Origin: Xiheimicrobium sp033763395
Lineage (GTDB): Bacteria; Myxococcota; Myxococcia; Myxococcales; Myxococcaceae
Length of the DNA stretch: 64,000 bases
Assembly: GCA_033763395.1 (NCBI GenBank)
Contig: JANRKQ010000066.1
Location: 26,718-90,717 of the forward strand
Direction of reading: 5' to 3'
Below the pieces are notes generated by a model. The model worked only from the letters and a program-made list of their open reading frames with translations, did no database searches and had not been told where the DNA came from. The number at the start of each line of letters is the position of its first letter. Positions within the stretch are counted from its first letter, which is position 1. A program made the position numbers and the translations under genes. Positions 43,980 through 53,681 of the stretch are shown here, one piece after another.

Positions 43980-45695
43980 TCAGGCCGCGGCTTCCGAGGG
44001 CCGCTCGAGCCAGGTGCGCAGCGTCTCGGCGAGGGCCTCGCGCTGGAGCGGTTTGGTGAGCACGCCGTTCATGCCGCAGGCGAGCGCCGCGTCGAGCTCT
44101 TCGCGCAGCACCGACGCCGTCAACGCGACGATGGGCGTCGCCTGGTTGGGGCCGCCCGCGCGAATCGCCTTCGCCGCGTCGGTGCCGTCGAGCTCGGGCA
44201 TGTGCAGGTCCATCAGCACCAGATCGAAGCGCTCCCCGGCGCAGCGGCTGACCGCCTCGCGCCCGTTGGTCGCCCGCGCCGTCGAGTAGCCCAGCTTGCG
44301 CACCAGCCCCTCGGCGACGGCCAGGTTGATGGCGTTGTCGTCGACCACGAGCACCTTGCGGCCTGACGCGGCCCGGGCGGCCTCGGCTGGCACCACGGCT
44401 GGCCCGAGGCTCGCTGGCACGCAGGGGAGGGTGAGGCTGAAGCGGCTCCCCACGCCCGGCTGCGACTGCACGTCGAGCTCGCCCTGCATCAAGGTGACGA
44501 GCCGGTGCGTGATGGCGAGGCCCAGCCCCGTTCCTCCAAAGCGCCGCGTCGTCGACGACTCGAGCTGCTCGAACGGCCGGAACAGCCTGGCGCTTGCTTC
44601 GGGCGTCATGCCGATGCCCGAGTCCTCGACCGACACCACCAGCTGCCCACCGCGCGCGCGCGCCTGCACCTGCACACCACCCCGGAGCGTGAACTTCACG
44701 GCGTTCCCCACGAGGTTGGTGAAGATCTGCTTCAGCCGAACGGGGTCGCCGATCAACCCCGGGGGCACGCTGGGGTCGATGGTGAGCGCCAGTGTGATGC
44801 CCTTCTCGAGCGCGAGCGGCTGGAACAGCGCCACCACCTCGTGCAGCACGGTCGCGGGGCTCAGCGGAATGCGCTCGAGCGTCATGCGCCCCGCGTCGAT
44901 CTTCGAGAAGTCGAGCAGATCGTTGAGGAGCGAGATCATCGTCTCGCTGCTGGTCTTGAGCAGCGTCACCTGGTCCCGCTGTTCGGCCGAGAGCGAGCCC
45001 TGGAGCAGGAGCTGGGTCATGCCCAGCACCCCGTTCATCGGCGTACGGATCTCGTGGCTCATCGTGGCGAGGAAGCGGCTCCGCGAGGCCTCGGCGTGCT
45101 GGGCGCGTTGCAGCGCCCACTGCCGCAGGACGCCGAGCAACAACCCGACCGCGCCCGCGCTGGGGACCCACGTCGCGAGCCGCACCGTCTGCACCAACGC
45201 GAGCTGGTCCGAGTGGTCGCCCAGTGTGATGCCGGCACGACCGAGCACCAGCGCCGCGGTCGCGAACACCACCGAGGCCAGCGCCCAGAACACCGCTCCC
45301 CGCAGCGAGACGAACATGCCCATGCAGAGCGGCGTGAGCCCGAAGAAGGCCAGCATCGAGCTGTCCCAGGGAGACGAGCCGATCGCCTCGAAGAAGAAGA
45401 GCGCCGTCATGATGGCGGCCTGCGCGTGGCTCAAGATGCCCTTCAGGCCGAGCGCGCGCGTCGCCACCATCGCCGCCACCGCTGCCAACGAGGCGAGGGC
45501 CGCGATGCCGGCCAGCAGCATCAGGCCGCACCACCAGTACAGCCCGGCGAACCCCGCATAGAGCAGCGCGACGGCCACCGAGAGCAGACCGAAGAGGGAC
45601 TCCTCATCGGGCGTGTGGTGTGGGGGTCGAACGGCACCCGGTGGCCCAGGCAGACCCCGGGTCCATGCCACGACCGTCATTGGATCTGCTGGCAT
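43980..45695 (-). CDS. Hybrid sensor histidine kinase / response regulator
   Basis: A 571-residue inner-membrane kinase. About six hydrophobic segments (residues 35-190) form the sensor, with no recognised ligand domain. Then HisKA with SHEIRTPMNG (phosphorylated His214), HATPase_c with LVGNAVKFT, DSGIGM and GGTGLGLAI, and a C-terminal receiver VLVVDDNAINL with the acceptor Asp496 in LVLMDLHMPE. So phosphate passes from His214 to Asp496 or out to a separate regulator. The start at 45695 is followed by another ATG five codons later. It is divergent from the YchJ-like gene (45763). It ends 11 bases from the acylase stop, convergent. Confidence 0.92.
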   Translation of the reverse strand: MPADPMTVVAWTRGLPGPPGAVRPPHHTPDEESLFGLLSVAVALLYAGFAGLYWWCGLMLLAGIAALASLAAVAAMVATRALGLKGILSHAQAAIMTALFFFEAIGSSPWDSSMLAFFGLTPLCMGMFVSLRGAVFWALASVVFATAALVLGRAGITLGDHSDQLALVQTVRLATWVPSAGAVGLLLGVLRQWALQRAQHAEASRSRFLATMSHEIRTPMNGVLGMTQLLLQGSLSAEQRDQVTLLKTSSETMISLLNDLLDFSKIDAGRMTLERIPLSPATVLHEVVALFQPLALEKGITLALTIDPSVPPGLIGDPVRLKQIFTNLVGNAVKFTLRGGVQVQARARGGQLVVSVEDSGIGMTPEASARLFRPFEQLESSTTRRFGGTGLGLAITHRLVTLMQGELDVQSQPGVGSRFSLTLPCVPASLGPAVVPAEAARAASGRKVLVVDDNAINLAVAEGLVRKLGYSTARATNGREAVSRCAGERFDLVLMDLHMPELDGTDAAKAIRAGGPNQATPIVALTASVLREELDAALACGMNGVLTKPLQREALAETLRTWLERPSEAAA

Positions 45696-45762
45696 CGTGC
45701 GCCCTCGGTGTGAGCGAGGAGCAGCAGCCGTGCCATGCTGGAAACCTGGGAGGCCAGGGTCG

Positions 45763-46245
45763 ATGACGTCACAGGACGAAGCGGGCACTCGCTGTCCCTG
45801 TGGGAGCGGGCCGTACGATCGCTGCTGCGGCCCCCGGCACACCGGTGCGCGGCCCGCCGAGACGGCCGAGGCCCTCATGCGCTCGAGGTACAGCGCCTTC
45901 GCGTTGGGCCGCGGCGACTACCTCGTCGAGACGAGCACCCGCGCCCCGCGGCCCAACGAAGCCGTAGAGCTGAGCGCGTGGGGCCGCTCCGTCGGCTGGG
46001 TCGGGTTGACCGTCGAGGTCGTCGAGCGCGGCGGGCCCGACGAGGTCGAGGGCATCGTTCAGTTCACCGCGCGGTACGTCGAGGCGGGCACGCTCGTCTC
46101 GCTGTCAGAGCGGTCGTCCTTTACGCGGCTCGAGCGGCGCTGGGCGTACGTCGAAGGCCAGGCGCAGACGCATCGCCAGAAGCTGGGCCGAAACGAGCCA
46201 TGCCCCTGCGGCAGCGGGCGCAAGGTCAAGCAGTGTCACGGGTGA
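45763..46245 (+). CDS. YchJ-like protein with two SEC-C motifs
   Basis: A 160-residue small protein with zinc-binding SEC-C-type motifs at both ends: CPCGSGPYDRCC near residue 11 and NEPCPCGSGRKVKQCHG at the C-terminus, the latter the SecA-tail motif. The middle (ALMRSRYSAFALGRGDYLVET) matches YchJ/NTF2-like proteins. Function of the family is not established. GGGAGG 7 bases upstream supports the ATG at 45763. Its stop overlaps the next gene's GTG (GTGA). Confidence 0.85.
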   Translation: MTSQDEAGTRCPCGSGPYDRCCGPRHTGARPAETAEALMRSRYSAFALGRGDYLVETSTRAPRPNEAVELSAWGRSVGWVGLTVEVVERGGPDEVEGIVQFTARYVEAGTLVSLSERSSFTRLERRWAYVEGQAQTHRQKLGRNEPCPCGSGRKVKQCHG

Positions 46246-47108
46246 CGGGTCCTCCCTTTCGCGCCTTCCTCGACGCGAACAACACCGGCGGGCTCGAAGG
46301 TGTGTGGCGAAGGGCCACCCCCGCGGAGCGGCTCACCCTGCTCTCGCTGCTCGACGAAGGCCCCGCGCACTCCGAGGCGCACGAGGTGCTGCGGGCGTTG
46401 GTCGACCCAGCGTTGCCGCTCGACGTCCGCGTGCGCCGCGTCGAGGTGGGCCTCGAGGCCTTGTCCGATCTCGCCTCGCTCGCGTCCGCCGATCGCCGGG
46501 AACGGCTGGCCCGCTGGGCCGGGGAGCCAGCCGTGCGTGAGGCGCTGCTGGTGACGGCCGCGCAGCGGGGGCCGCGCGCCTCGCCCGAGCTCGTCGACTG
46601 GCTCGCGAGCGTCGATGACGACGGCCTCACGGACGCCCTCATTCCCATCTTCCTCGCGGCCGTGGACCGCCGGGACGGGGCGCGCCTGGCCCAGCTCGCG
46701 AGGTGGGCGCAGGACCGACCCACCCTGTCAGGCCTGGTGGCGCGCGCCGAGTCGCTCAAGGCGACGAGCCGGGCCGAGTGGGGCGCCTTCCTCGACGCGC
46801 TGGGGCTCTCGGGCACGCCGCCGTTCACCGCGACGTGCAGCTTCCGCGCGAGCGAGCCCGCCATCGTCCTCGAGATCGATCCGCGCCGACTCAACTGGTT
46901 CACCCTGCGGTGGGGCGAGGCGCGCGTCGATTCGGCGGGGACCGGCTGGGCCGACCTTCCAGCGCTCCCACGGGGGCCGCTCGCCTCGCTGCCAGCGGCC
47001 ATTCGCGGGGCGATGCGCGCGCGCGGCCTGCGCGGGCAGAGGGTGGTGCACTGCTCGGGAGACGCACCGCTGCAGGCCCGCCTCGAGGCCTGGTGCTCGG
47101 CTACTTGA
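46242..47108 (+). CDS. Hypothetical protein
   Basis: A 288-residue protein beginning with GTG at 46242. The first two thirds are helical, Leu/Ala/Arg-rich (LLSLLDEGPAHSEAHEVL, LASLASADRRERLARWAG), compatible with helical repeats; the last part contains FTATCSFRASEPAIVLEID and ends with a cysteine pair motif (VVHCSGDAPL, WCSAT). No family recognised. It converges with the TPR gene and overlaps its last eight bases. Confidence 0.6.
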   Translation: MTGPPFRAFLDANNTGGLEGVWRRATPAERLTLLSLLDEGPAHSEAHEVLRALVDPALPLDVRVRRVEVGLEALSDLASLASADRRERLARWAGEPAVREALLVTAAQRGPRASPELVDWLASVDDDGLTDALIPIFLAAVDRRDGARLAQLARWAQDRPTLSGLVARAESLKATSRAEWGAFLDALGLSGTPPFTATCSFRASEPAIVLEIDPRRLNWFTLRWGEARVDSAGTGWADLPALPRGPLASLPAAIRGAMRARGLRGQRVVHCSGDAPLQARLEAWCSAT

Positions 47109-49041
47109 GCCGCTTGAGCGCTTCGCCGGCCTCGGCCACGTCGAACTTCTGGGCCTGCTCGTAGGCCCTGCGGGCTTCGTCCTTCTTGCCCTGGTCCTCG
47201 TAGAGCTCGCCGAGCGAGAGCCAGGCCTGCCCAAAGCCCGGGTCGACGCGCGTCGCGGCCTTGAATGACTCCTCGGCCTTCGTCTTGTCGCCCTGCGTGA
47301 AGAGGCACTGGCCCCGGTAGTGGAGCGCCAGCGCGTGCCGGTCGTCGGTGGTGAGGATCTCGTTCATCGTGGTGACGCACCGGCTGGCGTTGTTCGAGGG
47401 GTCGCCCCGGAAGAGCAGGAAGCCCAGCTCGGCGCGCGCGTCGAGGAGTGACGGGTTCACCTGCACCGCCTTCTCGAGCGGCTCGAGCGCCTCGTTCGGC
47501 CGCTGCATGCGCGACTTCATGAGGCCGAAACGCATGAGCGCCTGGCCGTCGTTGGGGTCGGCCGCCATCATGTCCTTGAGCGCGGCCTCGGCGTCGGCGA
47601 ACCGGCCCTGCGCGGTGAGGAGGTCGATGAGCCCCAGCTTCGCGGCGCGGTTCTGCGGCTCCTCCTTCAGCACGTCTCGGTACAGGGGCTCGGCCTGCTT
47701 CGCCACCCGCTTCTTCGTGTAGGCACGGGCGAGATCGAGCCGCGCGTCGGTGCCCGGCTCGAGCTCGAGCCGCTTCTGGAACTGCTCCACCGCGCCGTCG
47801 TAGTTCTGCTGGGCGAGCAGGGCCTCACCCAACGCCAGCCGCGCGGAGCCGTCTTTGGGCATCTTGTCGACGGCCTGCTTGAGCGTGTTGACGGCCTCGT
47901 CCACCTTGCCCATCTGCAGGTAGGCGAGCGCGAGGCCGCGGTAGGCGTCGGTGGTGCGGCGCATGTCGTTGCGCTTGAGGAGCGCCTTGAAGCCCGAGTC
48001 GGCCTTGTCCTGCGCCTCGGCCACCTCGATGGCCTTCTTGAAGGCCTCGACCGCGCGATCCCGCTTGCCCTGCTTGAGGTAGAGCGTGCCGAGCTGCACG
48101 TAGGGGCCGGTCGACGCGGGCTCGAGCTTGAGCGCCGCCTCGAAGGCCTTCGTCGCCTCGTTGGGCTTGTTGAGCTTCATGAAGCTCATGCCGGTGTTGA
48201 AGAACGCCTCGGCGAACGTCGGGTCGGCCTGGGTGGCCTTCTTGAAGTACTCGAGCGCCTTCTTCGTGTCGGCCATCGCGTCCCACGCGACGCCGAGGTT
48301 GTTGAGCGCCTGCGCGTGCTTCGGCGTGATGGCGAGCGTGCGCTCGAACTCCTTCACCGCGCTCGAGGCGTTGCCCTCGCGCATGAGGATGACGCCCAGG
48401 TTGTAGTGGGCCTCGGCGTCGTCGAGCGTGTCCTTCGAGACGGCGACGAGAATCTCCTTGGCCTCGCCGAAGAGGCCCTTCTCGGCCAGCGCCTTGCCGA
48501 GGTTGACGCGCGCCGCGGTCAGCTCCGAGTCCAGCTCGAGCGCCTTGCGGTAGCCGGCGATGGCCTCGTCGAGCCGCGAGGCCTTCTGGAGCGACTCGGC
48601 CAGGTTGAAGCGCAGGCTCGCGTCGGTGGGCGCCAGCTCGACGGCCTTGCCGTAGTGCTCGATGGCCACGGTGGCCTCGTCCTGTGAGCGGGCCAGCGCC
48701 CCCCGCTCGGCGCGCAGCGTGGGCTCGTCGGGCTGCGCGAGAATCGCCTTGTCGAGCAGCTCCTTCGCCTTCGCCGTCTCGTTGGCGCCGCGGTAGGCGC
48801 GGGCGAGCAGCAGCTTCCCGTCGAGCGACTCCGGGTCCTTCTGCACCAGCTGCTCGAGCGCCTTGATGGCGCGCTTGAAGTCGTTGAGCGCGAGGTGCGC
48901 GAGGCCCAGCCGGTAGAGCGCCTCGGTGTCGTCCGGGCTGCGCTCGACGGTGGCGCTCTCGACGGCGATGGTGCGCTTCAAGGCCTCGGGGTCGGCCTTC
49001 TGTCCGAGGGTGAGGGCGAGCGCGACGGCGGTCAGCATCAT
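47101..49041 (-). CDS. TPR-repeat protein of the gliding/Glt-like cluster
   Basis: A 646-residue protein with an N-terminal hydrophobic export segment (MMLTAVALALTLG) and about 16 tetratricopeptide repeats that fill the rest (for example SEALYRLGLAHLALNDFKRAI-type units; AEAHYNLGVILM, ALNNLGVAWDAMADTKKALEYF). TPR stacks bind peptides and organise complexes; here it is predicted to be periplasmic. It is the last gene of the minus-strand cluster. GltE/AglT of M. xanthus is also a TPR protein, but no lipobox is present here, so the assignment is not made. Convergent overlap with the 46242 gene by eight bases. Confidence 0.85.
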   Translation of the reverse strand: MMLTAVALALTLGQKADPEALKRTIAVESATVERSPDDTEALYRLGLAHLALNDFKRAIKALEQLVQKDPESLDGKLLLARAYRGANETAKAKELLDKAILAQPDEPTLRAERGALARSQDEATVAIEHYGKAVELAPTDASLRFNLAESLQKASRLDEAIAGYRKALELDSELTAARVNLGKALAEKGLFGEAKEILVAVSKDTLDDAEAHYNLGVILMREGNASSAVKEFERTLAITPKHAQALNNLGVAWDAMADTKKALEYFKKATQADPTFAEAFFNTGMSFMKLNKPNEATKAFEAALKLEPASTGPYVQLGTLYLKQGKRDRAVEAFKKAIEVAEAQDKADSGFKALLKRNDMRRTTDAYRGLALAYLQMGKVDEAVNTLKQAVDKMPKDGSARLALGEALLAQQNYDGAVEQFQKRLELEPGTDARLDLARAYTKKRVAKQAEPLYRDVLKEEPQNRAAKLGLIDLLTAQGRFADAEAALKDMMAADPNDGQALMRFGLMKSRMQRPNEALEPLEKAVQVNPSLLDARAELGFLLFRGDPSNNASRCVTTMNEILTTDDRHALALHYRGQCLFTQGDKTKAEESFKAATRVDPGFGQAWLSLGELYEDQGKKDEARRAYEQAQKFDVAEAGEALKRLK

Positions 49042-49054
49042 GGGTGTCGGCCCC

Positions 49055-49678
49055 TCACTCGACGAACGGAGACGCGCGCGCGTCGAAGGTCTTCTTCGCC
49101 AGGGCGGCCCGGGCCTTCTCCCACTCGGCCCTGACGCCCTCGGCTTCGGTGTTGGTCTCCTTCAGCTTCTCCTTCACCGCGGTGTACTCGGCGTCGCAGT
49201 CAGCCACCTGCTGCTTGAAGGCCGCGGGATCGTAGTCTTCGCTGCCCTCGAGCTTCGCCTTCCGCGCCGCCGCCAGCCGCGTCTCTTCGTACCGCGCCAT
49301 GGCGCAGGTGAGCGCCTGGTCGGCGAGCGTCTCTTCACGCACGTTGACGCGCTGGCGCGCCCGGAGCCACTCGACGCGGGCGTCGGCCTCGAGCACCGCC
49401 AGCTCGGCCACCTCGCGCGAGAGCTGGTCCTGCGCGGCGCTCACCTCGCTCTTCGCTGCCGAGTAGCGGTCCTTCGCGCGGCGGATCTGATCGCGCGTGC
49501 GGTTCACCTCGGCCTTGGCCTCGTCGAGCCGGTCGACCGCCAGCGCGAGATCGTTCTCGCTCTCGAGCAGCTCGATCTTCGCCTCGTACGGCAGCTTGTC
49601 GAGGATCGTCTGGGGAATGCGCTTGATGCCGCAGCCCAGGCAGAGGGCGAGGGCCGCGCAGAGGAAGGGGAGTCTCAT
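49055..49678 (-). CDS. Coiled-coil lipoprotein in Glt-like cluster
   Basis: A 207-residue lipoprotein: MRLPFLCAALALCLGC, Cys16. Almost the entire mature chain is a long coiled coil (VDRLDEAKAEVNRTRDQI, KVSAAQDQLSREVAELAVL-type heptads, AEWEKARAALAKKTF), with a second pair of Cys at TCAMARYEET and VADCDAEYTA. Such a coil could span part of the periplasm from the outer membrane. No specific Glt name could be assigned. The start at 49678 overlaps the stop of the next upstream gene by four bases (ATGA). Confidence 0.78.
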   Translation of the reverse strand: MRLPFLCAALALCLGCGIKRIPQTILDKLPYEAKIELLESENDLALAVDRLDEAKAEVNRTRDQIRRAKDRYSAAKSEVSAAQDQLSREVAELAVLEADARVEWLRARQRVNVREETLADQALTCAMARYEETRLAAARKAKLEGSEDYDPAAFKQQVADCDAEYTAVKEKLKETNTEAEGVRAEWEKARAALAKKTFDARASPFVE

Positions 49679-50259
49679 GGGGGAATCACCTTGGCGGAAA
49701 AGCGGCCGAACACCGTTCGGCCCGACGCGACTTCGATGCCGTTCTCGAACGTGAGGTTGAACTCGCCGTTCACCGTGTTCATCGTCTCGTTGCTGGGCGC
49801 GCGGTCGAAGAAGAGGCTCCCCACGCGGAGCCCGGGGAAGGTTCGACGGGGATCGTTGAGCACGTTGCGCGCCAGCGTGGTGCGCGGCAGCCCGTTCGCG
49901 TCGAGGAACGTCAGGTCGATGCGCTGGTTGTTGGGGGGGGCGTCGCCCTGCAGCTCGTAGCCGAGCTGCAGCACGAAGTCCTCGCTGGCCCCGGCCATCA
50001 CCATGCCGCCGTCGGGCAGCGTCGTGTCGCCCAGCGGCCGCGTGCGCACGAAGTCGAGCGAGAGCGACCCATCGTTGCGCGCCTCCGTCGGGGCCACGTA
50101 ACGAATGCGCGCCTCGTCGTAGCCGAGGTTCATCAGCTGCCCCAGGCTCCCCTCGAGCACGAAGCGGGGCGGGGTGGGCTCGCCAGGACGGGGCGCGCAG
50201 GCGCCCGCCAGGACGGCCACCAGCCCACCCACCACCGCCGTGGTTCCGCGCGTCGTCAT
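49675..50259 (-). CDS. Lipoprotein in Glt-like cluster
   Basis: A 194-residue lipoprotein: MTTRGTTAVVGGLVAVLAGAC, Cys21. The mature protein appears all-beta (RFVLEGSLGQLMNLGYDEARI, GEFNLTFENGIEVASG) with one small hydrophilic insertion. Family not recognised. Lipoproteins such as CglB, CglC and GltK are part of the M. xanthus gliding machine, and its position between TPR genes suggests a similar anchoring role, but similarity was not established. Its ATG at 50259 shares one base with the stop of the preceding large gene (TGATG). Confidence 0.75.
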   Translation of the reverse strand: MTTRGTTAVVGGLVAVLAGACAPRPGEPTPPRFVLEGSLGQLMNLGYDEARIRYVAPTEARNDGSLSLDFVRTRPLGDTTLPDGGMVMAGASEDFVLQLGYELQGDAPPNNQRIDLTFLDANGLPRTTLARNVLNDPRRTFPGLRVGSLFFDRAPSNETMNTVNGEFNLTFENGIEVASGRTVFGRFSAKVIPP

Positions 50260-53200
50260 CACTTGCAGCTCTTCCACTCCGGGTCGACGTCGGGGCCGGT
50301 GAGGCTGCCGACGTCTTTGAGCACGCTCGTCTCGCGCTTGGCGCCCTCGACGTCGAGGAAGCGGCAGCGCAGGGCCGCCAGGTTGGCGCGCGCCTTGTCG
50401 AACGTGGGGTCAGCCTCGAGCGCCCGGCCGTACTCGGCCCGCGCGGCGTTGGCGTCGCCGTTGAGCAGGAAGGCGTAGCCCAGCGCCGAGTGCACCGAGG
50501 CCCGCGCCTCGTCGATCTCCAGCGCCCGGTTCAGGTTGAGAATGGCGTTGTTCACCTGGCCGGCGCCGAGGAACGCGAGGCCCACCGCCTCGAAGTCGGC
50601 GGCGTTCTGCGTGGCCTCGGCCTTCTTCTGCAGCTCTTCGACGTTGACGGGGCGCTCCGCCGGAGGGCCCTTCAGCGGCGAGCCCGCTTCGTCCACCTTC
50701 CTGCGGCAGCCCACCACCGCGGCGCTGAACACCTCGAGCGACTCGGCGCGATCGAGGCACGTCTGGTACGTCTGATCGGCCTGCTGCTTGAGCGGGTCGA
50801 CCTGCTGCTTCACCGCCGCGCGGAACTCTTCGATCTCGTTCGGCTTGAGGCCAGCTGGCGGAGGCGTCGCCTCCACCGCCTCGGCGATGTTCTGCAGCGA
50901 GTTCGCGATGCGCCACAGCGAGGCCACCGCCCACTCGGCCGAGCCCAGCGACGCGGCCTGCTGGTAGAGGCCCTGGAGCTGCTGCAGCTGGGCCACCTTG
51001 TCTTCGATCTTGTCGTTCGGAATGGCCTTGAACTGCCGGTACAGCATCTCGGCGAGGTACCAGATGGCCTTGGCCGCATCGTCGCCAGCCGCGTTCGGCG
51101 AGTTCGTCACCGTCTGCATCATCGCCACCAGCGGCTCGACCTTCTCGCCCGGGGTGTTCGACGCCACCTCGCAGATGATGGCCGCCGCGGCCGTGTTGGC
51201 CTTGTCGATCTTCATCACCTGCTCGGCCGTCGCGCGGGCCTTGCCGCTCGCCTTCATCTTCATGTGCGTCTGCGCGAGGAGCACGAGGACCTCGACCTTG
51301 CGCGCGCCCGCCTGATCGACCGTCTGCTCGAGCACCTTGATGGCGCCCGGCATGTCACCCATCGCCATGCGCAGCCGCGCCGACGAGATGAGCGAGTCGA
51401 GGCCGGTCGAGTCACCCGCGAACATCTTGCCCATCTGCTCGAAGTACGCGGCGGCGTCCTGGAACCGGCCCGCCTCGGCGGCGTGGCGGCCCAGCGTGAT
51501 CATCACGTCTGAGACGAACTGCGACTTGGCGTACTCCTTGATGAAGCGCTCGCCGATCTCCTTCTCCTTCCGCAGGTCGCGCTTCTCGCGCGCGGCCACG
51601 AACGCGCCGTAGAGGGCCTTCTCGCCGATCTCCTGGCCCTTGTTCTCGTCGGCCACCTTGAGGAGGCCGGTGATGACGTCGCCCGTCTCTTCCGACGACT
51701 TGAGCGCGAGCTCGCCGAGGGCGTCGGCCTTCGACTGGTTGAGGATCTTCGACACGTCGGCCTTGAAGGCGGCCGGCAGGTTCGCGGCGAGGTAGGCCTT
51801 GCCGTACTCCTCGATGGCCTTGAAGTCGTTGAGCTGGCGGAGCGAGTCGAACGACAGGTTCCCGGCTACCACCGCGTCCTTGTGATCCGGGTGCGAGAGG
51901 GCGAACTGCTGGAAGAGCTCGGCCGACTTCTTGTAGTCGCCGTCCTCGTAGTAGGCGCGCGCGATGTTGAACTTCACCTCGAGCGCGTGCTCGTTCTTCG
52001 GGTAGCGGCCGATGAACTGCGCGCCCAGCAGCTTGAGCGCCTGGCGGGCGTCGGCGACTTCGAAGGCGGTGAGCCGCTCGACCTCACCGGGCTTGAGCGC
52101 CGAGAAGTGCGAGAGGAGCGCGCCGTAGAGCGCCTCGTCGTGCGACTTGGTGTCCGAGAGCGTGCGCTGCGAGGCGGGGCCCGTGTTGGCCACGGTGGCG
52201 ACGGCGGCGAGCTTGGCGTCCCTGGGCGCGTCCTTCGCGGGCGGGGGTTTGGGCGCCTCCTTCGGCGTCGCCTCCTTCGCCACGTCGACGGTGTCCTTCG
52301 AGGCGTCGGCCTTCTTCTCGCTGGCCTTCGGATCCTTCGAGTCGAGGTAGGTCGCGAGCTCTTCGAACTGCCGGGCTGACTCGACGTAGCGCTTGGCCGC
52401 GAAGAGGGCGTCGGCGCGGTTCTGCATGATGATCGTCGCGTACTGCTTCGGGCGGAACAGGGCGAGGTACTTCTCGTAGGCCGCGGCGGCCTCGATGTAG
52501 AGCGGCTTGTCTTCCTTCTTCTGCGCCTGCACGTGCACCGAGGTCGACAGGTCGCGCGACATCTCCTCGAGCTCGGCGAGCGTCTTCTTGCGCGTCACCT
52601 CGTCCTTCGTGGGGTCGAGCTTCACCTGCACCGCTGCGCGCACCAGGAAGTTCACGTCTTCGGGCTTGGGCTGCACCTTGCCCTTGGCGGCCTTGAGCGA
52701 GTCGTACAGCTTGCCCACGCGCTCCACCTCGAGCTCCGGGTCAGGCTGAATCTCGAGTAGCTTGCGCAGGGCCGGAATCGCGAACTCGTACTGCTGCTTG
52801 ATGAAGTAGCGGTTCGACAGCTTGTCGAGCGCGAGCGCGAAGGTGGCGCGCGACTCGGACAGCTTCTCGAAGTACTGAATCGCGCCCTTGGCCGGCCGGG
52901 CCTCGGTGTAGCTGTAGACGAGGTCGAGCAGCGCCTCACGCTTGACGTTGAGCGCCTTCGACAGGTCGGTGCCGGGGAGCGGCGCCGACGCCGCGGCCGC
53001 CTCGAAGAAGGTCACGGCCTCGTTGTGGTTCTGCTGGTTGATGCGGATCCACCCCATCTTGTAGCGGGCGAGGTCGTGCACCGGCGACGGCGGCGCATCG
53101 AGACTGGCCTTGTAGTGGTCCTCGGCCTGCTTCAAGTCGGCCTTGTCGAACCAGTAGTCACCGAGAATCTGCTCGGCGTCGAGGCGCAGCGGCGAGCTCG

Positions 53201-53681
53201 GGTACTTGCGAATGAGATCGGCGTGCGTCTTGAGCATGGTGTCGAACTCGCCCATCTCGCGTTGCTCGTGTGCGAGGTAGAACGTCACCTTGTCCGCGTC
53301 CTTGAAGTCGGGGAACTCGCGCAAGATGCGGTTGTAGATCTGCATCGCCTTCTGCTTGAGCAGCTTGGTCTCGGGCGAGACGAGCGCGCCCTTCGCCCCC
53401 TCCGGCCGCGTCTCGGCCTGGAGGTAGTACACGTAGCGGCTCTTCTCGACGTAGAGCTCGGCGAGGCGGAACTGCAGGTCGGGCAGGTAGGGCGCGTTGC
53501 GGCTCTTCGCGATGAGCTTGTCGGTCTCGCCGATCGATCGATCGACCTTGAAGATGTCGCGCCGCAGCTTGTCGATGAGATCCTGCTTCTCGCGCTGCCG
53601 CGTGACGATGGGGTTCTCGAGCTTGCTGATGGGCGCCTGCGACACCAGCGCCCCGACCAGGACCACGTGCAGCGGGCTCAT
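50259..53681 (-). CDS. Very large TPR protein (GltD/AgmU-like)
   Basis: A 1140-residue protein with an N-terminal hydrophobic segment (MSPLHVVLVGALVSQA) and TPR-like helical hairpins over nearly all of its length (for example LYVEKSRYVYYL, ALGYAFLLNGDANAARAEYGRAL). A Lys/Ala-rich low-complexity stretch (about 455-495) interrupts them. Size, repeat content and the position next to a GltC-like protein match GltD/AgmU, the largest TPR subunit of the M. xanthus gliding complex (about 1200 residues), which is periplasmic and moves with the machinery. ATG at 53681 overlaps the GltC-like stop by four bases; a longer ATG 7 codons earlier is less likely. Confidence 0.8.
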   Translation of the reverse strand: MSPLHVVLVGALVSQAPISKLENPIVTRQREKQDLIDKLRRDIFKVDRSIGETDKLIAKSRNAPYLPDLQFRLAELYVEKSRYVYYLQAETRPEGAKGALVSPETKLLKQKAMQIYNRILREFPDFKDADKVTFYLAHEQREMGEFDTMLKTHADLIRKYPSSPLRLDAEQILGDYWFDKADLKQAEDHYKASLDAPPSPVHDLARYKMGWIRINQQNHNEAVTFFEAAAASAPLPGTDLSKALNVKREALLDLVYSYTEARPAKGAIQYFEKLSESRATFALALDKLSNRYFIKQQYEFAIPALRKLLEIQPDPELEVERVGKLYDSLKAAKGKVQPKPEDVNFLVRAAVQVKLDPTKDEVTRKKTLAELEEMSRDLSTSVHVQAQKKEDKPLYIEAAAAYEKYLALFRPKQYATIIMQNRADALFAAKRYVESARQFEELATYLDSKDPKASEKKADASKDTVDVAKEATPKEAPKPPPAKDAPRDAKLAAVATVANTGPASQRTLSDTKSHDEALYGALLSHFSALKPGEVERLTAFEVADARQALKLLGAQFIGRYPKNEHALEVKFNIARAYYEDGDYKKSAELFQQFALSHPDHKDAVVAGNLSFDSLRQLNDFKAIEEYGKAYLAANLPAAFKADVSKILNQSKADALGELALKSSEETGDVITGLLKVADENKGQEIGEKALYGAFVAAREKRDLRKEKEIGERFIKEYAKSQFVSDVMITLGRHAAEAGRFQDAAAYFEQMGKMFAGDSTGLDSLISSARLRMAMGDMPGAIKVLEQTVDQAGARKVEVLVLLAQTHMKMKASGKARATAEQVMKIDKANTAAAAIICEVASNTPGEKVEPLVAMMQTVTNSPNAAGDDAAKAIWYLAEMLYRQFKAIPNDKIEDKVAQLQQLQGLYQQAASLGSAEWAVASLWRIANSLQNIAEAVEATPPPAGLKPNEIEEFRAAVKQQVDPLKQQADQTYQTCLDRAESLEVFSAAVVGCRRKVDEAGSPLKGPPAERPVNVEELQKKAEATQNAADFEAVGLAFLGAGQVNNAILNLNRALEIDEARASVHSALGYAFLLNGDANAARAEYGRALEADPTFDKARANLAALRCRFLDVEGAKRETSVLKDVGSLTGPDVDPEWKSCK

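Noticed and set aside
47101..49041. Naming the 646-residue TPR protein GltE/AglT
   Set aside because: It is TPR-rich and in the right place, but I see no lipobox and cannot tell it from other TPR proteins without a search.
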